64,000 bases of DNA from Echinococcus granulosus (taxonomy: Eukaryota > Platyhelminthes > Cestoda > Cyclophyllidea > Taeniidae), in contig NW_020170388.1 of the NCBI RefSeq assembly GCF_000524195.1, positions 418,800 to 482,799 on the forward strand. Reading direction: 5' to 3'. Under the pieces are notes generated by a model. That model ran no database searches and was not told where the DNA came from. It was given only the letters and a program-made list of their open reading frames with translations. Positions 24,701 to 35,190 of the stretch are shown here, piece by piece. Within the stretch, counting starts at the first letter, position 1. Each line of letters starts with the position of its first letter. Both the position numbers and the translations under genes were made by a program.

Positions 24701-27700
24701 TGTATCAGGAGTCCTTTGCAACCGCTCAAGCTCGGCAGCATGAAGCTCAAAGCAAGTTACTTTTTTTACTTCTAAAATACCAAGGTATCGCTTGATATTA
24801 TTTTAAGCTGAAAACCTTTCTACTTGAGCCTCAGCCCTAGAACGAGTGGCAATGTTTCGCCAAATCAACCACAGAGTACTTTTTTTCCGTTTGTACCTCA
24901 AAAAATTAGATGGTCATCACATTTGCCTTTAACGAATTAAGTAGATCGTTTTCCTTCTGAGTGAATTTCTTCTCTTCAAAAGGCGCACTAGACGATTCGT
25001 AGACCCTAAAAGGTGAAAGATGATCCTTCGTGGCTAAGCTAATTGTGTCGCCACGAGAGATTTTGGGGAAAAGATGCACACGAGATCGGCATTATATTTG
25101 AGACATTCGAGAAAAACCAACGCTTTGTATTTAAAATAGTGAATGCACGTTATGTGACATTTCCTGCCAAACAGTAGGCCTTCCGGGAAGTTTCTTTGCT
25201 GCCTTTTTTGTAACAAGAGCACGAGTTTAGTCCACCAAAAGCTGATTTCCTCCCTGGTAGAGTCGTCCACAAATGGATTAGAAAATCTACAGACGTCACG
25301 AAGAACTAAGGAGGAACTTCCAAATGTACCTACAAATGAAGTAATAGGGATTCAATAGAAGAGAGAACATCTGCGTATGAGCGTCGGCCCTGTGGTGATT
25401 CTGATGTCACGAAGCATTACAAATGGGTCATCGCGCACCTAAATAGTAAAATTTATCATGAAATAGGATTTCAAATGTCATGCATACATCGACTGCTTTG
25501 CAAGAGGCTTCTTGTTGAAACGAGTCACAGTTACTGGAGGCTCCCAACAATTACATATTGCCTAGGATATTTGTATAAAATGAAACCACTAGAACCTAAA
25601 AAAGACATTCACATCAAGTAGGAGTTAAACATTTTTGTCAACAATACTATTCATTTAATCGACGATTTGCTAGCGGTCACACAAATTTGAAATACCTCAT
25701 AATGTCAGTGCAGCTCGTCTCTACACATCCCTAGTCTGGGCATTTTTGCCTGCCAGTGTGCGTATGGGCTGTTCTTCAAAAACTAGCTTCTCTGCCTGAA
25801 CAAACACTCCTCAACTTTCCCGGCATTTACGTGCTAATCAGGAAATACTGTTCTTTCTTCTAGAAGGGAGTGTTAAATAAAATCTTCTCATTTTATTGTT
25901 GGGACTTTGGTAACGAACTTAAAGGTCTCAAACCCGCCAAATACTAGTACAAATCCTTGTTTAGTCACGCCACTTATATTAGGGCAGAAATTGTGCGTTT
26001 TTACAGAAGTTTTGGGATCTATGAGTGACTAATCGAGGATCACAATGTGAGAATGCCAATTCATGGTACATTCGTTGGTTTTTTTTTTATTTCAGTGTCC
26101 ATACGCCGATTAGAGGAGTGGATTGAACATCTGAACAAAAAATCCTCAGCGACCGGTAGCTGCTCATCCGAGGCCCAAACAGACGTTAACGATTTAGCGA
26201 ATCTTGAAAGTATGATTCAAATCCATCACGAGGCTAGCAGGTACGATATTAATGTCAAAATTTCAATTCAATCTAGAGCATGGCATGCTCTCCCGAAAGT
26301 CTCTACTACTTCCATGCGTCAGTCTAGTGGTGCGATATGGTACTCTAATGTGGTCTCTACTACTCTCCTATTACTTTGATTCCTCATATCACTAGTTGGC
26401 AATTGCAACTGACATATTTGGTCCGAGCCTGCCTGCTTTTACTAACCAAACTAAACTTGGTGCCGAGGTTTCAGTAGCATGCATGGCGTTCAGGAAGGAT
26501 GAAGAGGTAGTAAGTACCGCGCATACATGGTTTTAAAAAGTGGCTGATTCTGATATGGAATTAACTCGGAGAACCCTCTTTTTCTGACGATGTTAAGGAT
26601 TTTCGTTCGTTTTTTGGTTAACTTGTCAAAATGTTGCAGCTAAGGCCTATTTGATCACTAATCTAAAACCGGAAACCATGCGGAGAAAACTTGTGGAAGG
26701 CAAACGATAACGTGCCACCCGTACGCCATTCAGCAAAGGGGGACAATGGGCCCCAAAGACCTACAATTTGTTTTTCTTGTCCTCTTTTTCGTAATTTACA
26801 AAAACCCTGTTTAAAATCGCTTACCAATGGGCAACGATGAGAAATGGCCCTAGTATTCTAACGTTAGGTAAGCCAAGTTAATGGGTTCCCTCAAACGACC
26901 CACTCCGTGCCCCATACTTCTAAACAACACTTCATCCATACTCCTCATCTGATTGCACTTGCGTTGTATTTTTTCGTTATAAATTTCCTATTGAAAGCCA
27001 AATAGGAATTACGGTTGTGATTTATTCACTTGATGCAACTTGATACAACTCTACGGTGTGCAAGCAAAACTTTTCTTGGAAAGAGCCAGAAATAGTCAAA
27101 CAGTCAATGAGATCGACTGAAAATGTCCTATAACCTAATAGAGATTTTTGATGCATAATGTTCTTGGATTTGCAGAAGACTACAAAAGGAGGTAGAACTA
27201 CTGAATGCCGAGAAGTCGCAACTCGAATGGACGCTAAATAAACAGAATGAAGAGCTTCATCTTCTTAGGGAATGTAACGTCTATCCTCCTAAAAAGGTAT
27301 CTTCTGAGACCTGCATATCTTATTGCACAGAAGCTTCAGTCTCTAAGTCACATGCCCAATTTCACTCAAGCATAGAAATATAAGCGCGCTTGTCTTTTAA
27401 GGAGCGAGAGCATTGTTTCACTCCCTTGTTACACAACAACTCATGCTTTTTTGTGATGGTCATCCAAATTCCTCAAACGTAAGACCGCTGCTTCCTATTC
27501 TCAAACAGGATATGTCCACACAGGATGACCTTGAGGACCGCGTCTCCCGATTGGCTAAGGAGAATCTGATTTTGCGAGAACAACTGTCGACTGCAAACAC
27601 ACTTACCAGACGGGTAGGTTGGATAGACGGATTAACCAACACCTCCTACTAGTTGATTTCGACAACAAAGTATTTCGCTGAACTGGTTCATCGTCGTGCT

Positions 27701-30700
27701 CCTGATTGTTTGCAAATGACAACCCCACCATACCTTCTTGACGTTCGACAGTTGATCGCCGTTGCACAAAGCAGAGCTGATGCAGTGAGTTCGTAAATTA
27801 CCTCAAATCAACGTTTCAATGAGTAAATTAAAATGTATTTTTTCAGAATGGAATTCATAATTTTACTGCAAAATCGAGTCTGCTTCGGTGTCTAGAGGGC
27901 AAAGAAGTGATATTTATTAACCGACTAGTAAAAGGTAAGTCAACAATTGGTGCGATTGTCCCAACTCCGTTCCTACTGTTAGATTTAGACGTGCAAAAAG
28001 CAAAATCTTGGCCCTCATTAGCTGTGGCAGAACTGATTTTTCTTCTGCTACGCGGTGCCGATGCCGTACATGACGAAGCTCAAATTTCCACCCTCCTTAC
28101 TACCACAATTCGAGCTGTACAGTCTGTACTCAATGTGAGAAAATTGTTTTTTACTTTTATTTATCTATGATCTTGAAATGGCTGATCAAGGACCAACAGT
28201 GACCACATTACAGGCTTATTAAAACGAGTGTGATTAAGTGCTAGAATCCAGATGAAAGTGAGCGAAACTGCTAACACTCAAAAAGATTTGCAGTAATTTG
28301 GTAAATCCAGCCTCCTAAGCTCGACTTTGCGGGCGCTCAATTTAATGCTCCACAAAGAATGCCATTGTCAAACCGCTTCGCTTCGATTCCATATAAATAG
28401 ACGATAGCCTTTCAGAAGAACACGAGATTGAAGCAATTGCCTAAAGGCGATGTGAGTTTTAAGGGTCTTTCAGCTTGGCGTCTCATACTAGGCCCTCCAC
28501 TCCAGACGCCTTCTTCTGTGGCGCCTAGGTTTCCTATCCACATTCGACCACTTTGTGACCCGGGTCCTTTCAGAAGACTTTTTAGGGTGCGGAAGCCTGG
28601 AAGAAACTTCATTAAGATGTATGCAGGGACTGGTGATCTCCTAACAAGAAGAGCATGAAGGGAAAGCTGCGAAGATCTTACCAAAACCTGTAAATGTGAA
28701 CTATCACCTCACGATACCCAATACCTGATTCCATAATACCTATATTGATAATTAGTTTAAGATAAAAAAAGAGGGATTTGTATTTTTTCCGACTTTACCC
28801 ATCAAAAAACGTGCTGATTTGGTTTTAGGAGCAAACCTCCACCAACGAAACCATTCTTTTTTGGCTGGTAAATACTTTTGGTCTGCGGAACTGTATCTAC
28901 AAATTCAGTGACAATGGACGTGAAAGTGTATGCGATGAGGAGAGGATATACGAGCTGCAGAATTACGACATCAACCCTTTTCTACCTCTCCTCAACGATG
29001 TCATCACTCTTGCCTTTCAGGTACGAGTACTTATTTTGTCCCTTCTGACAATATTTATTGTACATTCCTTCACTAAAGAGAACGGTGGAATCGAACTTAA
29101 TGATTAAGTGAAAAGTATGAAGTTATGAAAGTATAAAAAACTGGAATAATTGATCACGTCTATGCAACTTAGCTGGACTTAACATTATCCGAAACCTCAA
29201 CTGAGGCAAAAAATATTAACCACGTCTACAATCCCATAGTTTTGAGTGGAATTTGTTTAAAATGACTCCAGATTTGGGGCGAGGTAGGGTTTAAATACAA
29301 TTAACCTCCAAGTCCAGGAATTTTTAATTCATTAACTTTTCCCTAGTGTAAATAAAGTAGGTATAAAGGGGAGCGGTTTGAGATAAAAGAGAATTTTAGT
29401 GGTTTCTACAAGCTTGTCAGTAGCTTCACTAGGATATCTAGCTGAACCATAATATTTTACCAGCGTAATTCTGATTCAGTAAATCAGAATATTATAAATG
29501 GTCAACGCTAGACCAACACTACTTATTCTCCAAATAAAAAGAAGTAGTATTTTACGTACAAAGTAAATTGCAGGCGTTATAAATTGTTAGACGACAATTA
29601 TAAAACTAAATAATTTTTTGAAGCAAATTTTCTTAAATCCACCACTGCTAATTCAATCCACCATGATGAGAACCAATGATTGACAGAAGTGCGATCCATT
29701 TCAAGGCGTTGGGCACCACCAGGTGGCACATGCATATATCAGGTGATCCAACAGTTTGTATGGTTTCTGGCGTACCTAGCTGTGATTGCTTTTGGTGTAA
29801 CCTAGATGGACCAGTAAGATACACGCGTCTGCCAGTATGCCTCATCAGGCGCAGGTATGCGTCAGTCCCACATCGGTACGGTACTGCACGCCTCATTGTG
29901 TTCTCTTCAATTTTCCTCACTTTTGCAGCTTCATACCATGAAATGTTGAGTAACCTTAAAGGACGCCCTCCCAGCATGTAGGCTTGATCAATCGAGTCTA
30001 ACTTGGCATGAAAACATATCGGTCTAGAAGTGTTTTAAATGATTCAGCTAGAATTGCTCACCTCGAAATTTATGGTTGGTAAGTTCATTAAGAAGTGGTA
30101 TAAATGAAAGAGTTGAAAAATACGAGCGTACTGTTATCAAACCTAGTACGCAGTTGTTTTGATATTTCCCTTGACTACCAAAGGAGCAAGATTTCTTGGA
30201 CGATTGACGGTTCTTAATCAGACGGTGTCCAAGTATATTAATTACACAATTACTAAAAAAAAAACAAATAGCGGCGGATTCTTTAACTTGTAGATATAAA
30301 CAGTTGTGTTTGGGAGAGCTAGCAAGGCCAAATGCGATAGTAAAATTATTCCATCACCTACTTCCAGACTGTACAAACTGGACATAAAAGGAGACTGCTT
30401 TCGAGTCACAGGTAGTTAACGCCAGCTCATAGTCGGACAATTGGTGGCTACTTCATTGATGGTTGTCCACAATCCCAAGGGCCGTCATAAATCGTACACG
30501 AGATCAGTCTTATTGTGGCTTAGGATTGCACATTTCCGAGAATTTGCAAGTTCAAAAAGCTTGCTCAAGCTGGATATCAAGATTGTAGCAGAGACTGTCC
30601 TAGGGTGGCTGAACTGCTGTAGTATCAAGTCTTTCCAGACATGGCTTAAATGCTGGACAAAAAGCTATTTAGCGAGTAAAATGTGTTTTAACCTCTCAAA

Positions 30701-33700
30701 ACGTTATTTTTTACTGTCTTAAACGTCCAACTTTGGCTTGAACACCTGTTGTAGACTAACCTCAGCTACCAATGAGATTCTAAAGTCAGATGGTCTAGAG
30801 GCACGAAGCCTTGGAGTTGTCCTGTTACTTCTTTATGTTTGATTAACGGCTGACAGGAAAAAAAACTTTCAATTTCATCTACAATTATTAATAATTGTAG
30901 CTCCTAATGGGACAAGTCGCTGAGGTCGTGTTTCCCCAGGCCTTGATAACCGGCGCGTTGCTAGAGTACGAACCTATCCCCAACCTGACCTGTCAGGCGT
31001 TGACTGTGTCAGCTTCGGGTGGCCTTCGACCCCAGAACACCTGGCTCCGTCGAAAACCGCATTTCAAACGCTTCATGAACAGCCTCGACAACATTTTCGA
31101 CTTTTTAACAGGTAAGCGGTTAGGCTAGACAAATCTACAAGGTGGTACCTTGTTTCCTCGGTTCCTATTTGGCTATTTGTTCTTATTTTTTTGTCAACAA
31201 ACTTAATTTATCCTAGGAAAGCGTCTATTTTTACTGGACTTTGCTGTTCATTAATGACAACCTCCGGTCATCATAACCTCAACTTAAGTCATTTCCATTC
31301 TCTGTCTTTTGCGAATATGCAAATTAAATCAAGTATCTTCACGAGGCATTGAAAGAAGTCCTTGTAGCTTTTCACGGTAAAAATGTGGCAGAAAAGTCGC
31401 CACTTGTTAAGGTAAAGTTGACNNNNNNNNNNNNNNNNNNNNNNNNNNNNNNNNNNNNNNNNNNNNNNNNNNNNNNNNNNNNNNNNNNNNNNNNNNNNNN
31501 NNNNNNNNNNNNNNNNNNNNNNAGAGTTTTAACGCGTTCACTTACCCACCCTCAGAGGAAAATCAACTGCCATGGCTCCGGCGCACTGGTATTCCAACAT
31601 AAAGCAAATTGTTATTGCTTACTCTCCCATACTTTCAACTAACTATGTCTCAAATATGTGACGTAGGGATCCAAGACAGAAAATCGTAGCGCCACGAATA
31701 CGTGACGCTGTTGATGAACTTTTTATGTGTCGAATAAACGGAGAAAGTAAACTGACTTCAGGTTTAATGCAAAATATTGTTTCTACAATTTGCAGAAATG
31801 AGGATCTCCACATCATTTCACATGCCATTACAACGATCCACCACTACTTCTTGTTATATCCACCTCAGATGTTGTGGAAAGGAAAGGCTTGGTCTACATA
31901 AACGTCGAAATGTTTTGAGATTCCTTGCATTTTAGCTATAAACGCAGATGCTAGTCTGACGTGGTGCATACTCCACAGAATATTTTACTATATCTGCTCG
32001 TCCGCCCTGAATTCGATTCTACTCCGAAAGGATCTCTGCAATTGGGCTAGAGGCGCACAAATAAGGTCAGTAACCAATCCTCCCCTCAAACGCGAGTTCA
32101 ACAGTCCAATACACCCAGAAATGACAGTTCTTATTTTAATACTTGGATAAAATTTAAAACAATGTACTTGGGAAGATTCTCCTAGTGCCAAGCGATTGGG
32201 GAAGGGATCTGGGTAAACTTGATTGAAATCTGGTCACCCAAAAGAGCCCCCTTTTATTCAAAACTAAAAAAATGAAGGACAAAGGTGTCATACTTTTCCT
32301 CAATTTTGTTTCATTTCTACTCTACTTGTTACAAACCGCCTCCCTTCTATGTAATTAACACAGAAACTTACTTGAAGGTGATACTCAATTTGATTGCATG
32401 TGCCAACTTACCACAACCTATCCCACTTTTCTTCAATCAAAACGAGTTACTACTAGGTTCTAGTATATTAAATTTGCCTCAAAAATTTTACAAAAGTTTG
32501 ACCTTTCAAATCCAGTCCGAAAGGAACGTACTTTTACCAATTATTGCTTCATTAATCTCAGCTCGACCCCTCAGACTACACGGGAAATCAAGCCGCCTTA
32601 TCCCAACTACCCACTTGACCCTAGCTCCAACGTAGTCAATGTAAACAATTAGCGATGAAATATGGTAATTAAATTGAATAATTTACGAGTATATAAACTT
32701 AAGGCCAATCTCCAAATCCAAGTTTGGTAAGGGATATTCTTCTCGATTTAGCTGGACCCACTTTAGGATCCCTGTATTTTAGAAATAAATAAGGTCTCCT
32801 AAAATAATCTGTTGCTTTACAAATTGATTGTAAACTAGAATCCTCGCCTTTAAAAACCTGAACAACACAGTCTCATCCAAACGAATTATGCACTCGCCAT
32901 TCGCAGGAACTGTCCTCATTTTTTTTTAAATTGTTTAATCTGAATAATAAAAGTTCAACATATTTTCTTTTCGAATTGCATATGTCAAAATAACACATGA
33001 ATTTTTGTTAATTAAAAAGACACAACTTGGCAACTCTGGAGACTTGGCTTTCAGATCGGGATTTGGTACCCGAGGAAAGCGATTCAGAGGTCTATCGGCG
33101 TGGTCGACATTTGAGGGACCTGGTACTGCCACTTATTCAAGTCTGCCATATTCTGCAATCCAAGAAGGGAGGCTCTGATAAGGTCAAGATCTCATCCCTC
33201 TGCCAACTCTGCCCTAATCTCACTAGCGCCCAGGTTAGTTCTGCTTTTCTTCTCCAAGTTAGGCGCATGCTCACTTTTGCCCAATATGTCCCTTTTTCAT
33301 AGTAGCTGGGATGTCGTCGAATCTTTCAAATCAGATTTTCCACATCCCTTGTTCAGTAGTCGGGATTAAGCTATGATGCTCCACACATTACCATTCGAAC
33401 ATTTCTTCTCTCTCAAATAGCGTAACTTCTCTGTCTTGTAAGAACAACCTCTGTCATGAGGGAAAACAATTCGATTAATTGTATCGGGACTGAATAAAAC
33501 AGTAGCAGACTCCTCAGTAATGTACTACAATCAATGCGTTCACTACCAAAGTCTCAGGGGAAAACTAACCATTTACCTCATAAAGGAGATATTCAATGTA
33601 AAACTGTGCTTCCTGGTTACTTAAAAAACGCAGTTATCTCTATAGGCGGCGGGCACGTCACATCTACTTCATTGTTATGCATTTAAGTACTATGCTTGCA

Positions 33701-35190
33701 CTACAACTTGGTGCAACCAGCTAACATAAGGAGGCAAATAACGTACCCCCCAAACGTATGATAGCGGGATATTTTACGTTGGCAGCGAATGTGGCAATGG
33801 GAGGCTAACTTTCGTCTACTCCTGATGGCTTTCTGTACTCCAGGCATTAACTATGCAATGTTTGAAGTAAGTACTACAGTTAGTATTGCGAGGCAAAGAA
33901 ATACCGATGTTTGTCGCTGAAGCCCTTCCCCAAGGCGTAGTGCAGTTAAGGCCTGGAAAGCTATGGGCGAGCGCAGGACGCAGTGGCGCTAGCGGGTGGA
34001 CAAACGACAGGGACAGGAAAGCCTTTGGTACAGTTAAAACAACCGCCGTAATGTTACATATATCCCCTATTCCGTCGAGCGTCGTCCTTTTTGCTCCTCC
34101 TCGATACCCTTCTGTTTTACCCATGATAGAGTAGCTTGGCATTTGAAAACTTCCCTCTTGAAAGGAGCGAAAACTCAACAGCATTTTTTAACGAAAAAGG
34201 GTCGAAATTCGGTAGATATCGGTGCCTTCCATTCACATTTTTTTCAAACTGTATTAAAGCGCTCCAATACGTCGGTATACCTCTGAACATGTCGATGTCC
34301 TTTGTAAGCGCACACTGTGTACCTATCGAGATTTGTGAAGACGTTTGCTTAAAAACAAAGGTTGCTTTACGAAGTCGGTAGTCATCCCCCTCGCCACTTT
34401 TTTCCTCCTTTAGTGATGTTCAATCACGGCAGTAAGACACCCACTCTGGAGTCTTTGGCTTCTGTCCGGGACCGCAGCTAATCGGTAGCAAATACCGTCC
34501 ATCCGTGACCGTAATCGTACATATGTAGGACAACACAATTGCCATCCAAATCTGCAGTTAAGTTAATTGCCGACATTCTGCACAGTTTCCATGGCCCACA
34601 AATTTGGCTATCCACAGTCATGTCTTCTCGTACCCACGATCAGATGAGGTATCCAACAGACGAGGTCCGGATTGCAACCTTTTGGCTCAGATACACTTAC
34701 TGTTGCCATAGCTGTTGAGTTCGAGTGGATACCAGAACCAAAGTTACCACCATAGCAACCGAATCGTGATAAACTGAAAAGTTCACATAGTTAAATATCC
34801 GTCTAAACGTCGTTTTGTTGCGTAACACCTAGTTTTGGGGAGACGGCCGGTCCCACCGATTACGCCAACTAAGACTTGAAATCCCTTTATTCTTAGATTT
34901 TACGTCTGCTGTCCAGGTGCACTCTGGTAAACGGCATGGAAGAGGTAGTTCAACCTGAATTTCTAGCAGCCGTTCGGAGGAGATTGCGTGAACAACGACC
35001 TCAAGAGAATTGTAAGACTACCTGCTGTGGTGTGGAGGTCTCTCAGACGACACTTCTACTGGATTCCGATTATTGGGATGCTTCCAATGAAGTCCTTCCA
35101 TTCGCGCCTCTGCCAAATTCTCTGGGTGACTTCCAAATGCCCGTGGAATTGGAAGATCTCGCGGAATTCCTTGTTGCTGTGGATCTGTGA
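13244..35190 (+). CDS. MYO5: Class V myosin heavy chain
   Basis: Exons: 13244-13487, 13776-13832, 14139-14292, 14865-15195, 16419-16617, 16686-16792, 17878-18123, 18198-18326, 18412-18552, 19030-19242, 20157-20246, 20383-20480, 20572-20658, 21613-21724, 22440-22708, 22828-22858, 22907-23104, 23172-23229, 23325-23497, 24598-24751, 26096-26240, 27176-27296, 27509-27613, 27653-27784, 27847-27935, 27983-28134, 28829-29020, 30901-31111, a missing piece, 33020-33233, 34897-35190 (TGA). The seen parts total about 1,570 residues; vertebrate myosin Va has about 1,850. Class V is shown by the N-terminus ([14 protein letters not shown]), the motor motifs and the globular tail. The motor walks along actin with vesicles or organelles. 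The start is the first ATG in frame (MSVQEG); an AG acceptor at 13255-13256 could instead make this an internal exon. Least certain are exon 20157-20246 (loop 2) and the acceptor at 33018-33019. Confidence 0.93.
14659..14700 (+). repeat. Inverted-repeat arm 1 with TGAC units
   Basis: A TGAC/CTGA run (about 14663-14680) followed by a GT-rich stretch. Its reverse complement resembles 15371-15413. It lies in the intron just before the P-loop exon. Confidence 0.6.
14896..14919 (+). other. Myosin P-loop (Walker A)
   Basis: Eight codons encode GESGAGKT, the ATP phosphate-binding loop of myosins. It is preceded by QSIIIS, the beta-strand usually found there. Confidence 0.97.
15371..15413 (-). repeat. 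Inverted-repeat arm 2 with GTCA units
   Basis: Begins AGCCAACACACACCGTCACA and continues in GTCAGTCA units. It matches the reverse complement of 14659-14700 with a few differences. It lies in the intron just after the P-loop exon. Confidence 0.6.
16793..17877. other. Myosin V intron of about 1.1 kb, content unrecognised
   Basis: Between exons ending at 16792 and starting at 17878. It holds a 118-codon open frame on the minus strand (17855-17499) and fragmentary frames on the plus strand at about 16930-17340, broken by stops. The broken coding-like look suggests an old inserted element, but no motif identifies it. Confidence 0.4.
22440..22708 (+). CDS. MYO5: Myosin V converter end and lever arm with two IQ motifs
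   Basis: The exon opens with [23 protein letters not shown], the end of the converter. It then encodes [20 protein letters not shown], a clean IQ motif (IQxxxRGWxxRxxY), and [19 protein letters not shown], a second, slightly degenerate one. It ends in a Gln-rich helix. IQ motifs bind calmodulin or light chains. Canonical class V myosins have six; I see two, and the next exon starts 119 nt downstream, leaving no room for a missed set. Confidence 0.88.
22828..27784 (+). CDS. MYO5: Myosin V rod exons (coiled coil and linkers)
   Basis: Nine exons between neck and tail. Heptad-like charged helices are clear in 22907-23104 ([16 protein letters not shown]), 24598-24751 ([16 protein letters not shown]), 26096-26240 ([13 protein letters not shown]), 27176-27296 and 27509-27613 ([19 protein letters not shown]). 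Coiled coil dimerises the heavy chain. Exons 23172-23229 and 23325-23497 are basic and Gly/Ser-rich ([20 protein letters not shown]), a likely flexible hinge. The rod is shorter than in vertebrates. The intron after 24751 starts with GC, and the next exon reads on only if that GC donor is used. Confidence 0.8.
27847..35190 (+). CDS. MYO5: Myosin V globular tail (DIL/cargo-binding) exons
   Basis: Exon 27983-28134 encodes [14 protein letters not shown] and [13 protein letters not shown], matching the start of the globular tail (ILFMCVRHADY in vertebrates). Exon 28829-29020 has [20 protein letters not shown], the first part of the DIL domain. Exon 30901-31111 has [15 protein letters not shown], and 33020-33233 has [10 protein letters not shown] and [13 protein letters not shown]. 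The last exon has [16 protein letters not shown] and VRRRLREQ, as at the end of vertebrate tails. This domain binds cargo adaptors and folds back on the motor to inhibit it. About 45 residues expected between 31111 and 33020 are not seen, and the assembly gap lies there. Confidence 0.9.
29021..30900. other. Myosin V intron of 1.9 kb with a region open on both strands
   Basis: At about 29648-29981 both strands are open for roughly 100 codons, and base composition is less AT-rich than around it. No conserved domain is recognised in either translation. It may be part of an inserted repeat. Confidence 0.4.
31423..31522. other. Assembly gap (100 N)
   Basis: Exactly 100 N, the conventional placeholder for a gap of unknown length. 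It falls in the myosin V tail intron region, so at least one coding exon may be lost or misplaced here. Confidence 1.

Noticed and set aside
24752..24765. Using the GT at 24759 as donor of myosin exon 24598-24751
   Set aside because: It gives phase 2, and the next exon (26096) would then leave the coiled-coil frame. The GC donor at 24752 keeps it.
31334..31411. Candidate missing myosin tail exon ([14 protein letters not shown])
   Set aside because: Resembles the expected helix, but its frame does not match the phase 1 end of the exon at 31111. Kept only as a possibility near the gap.
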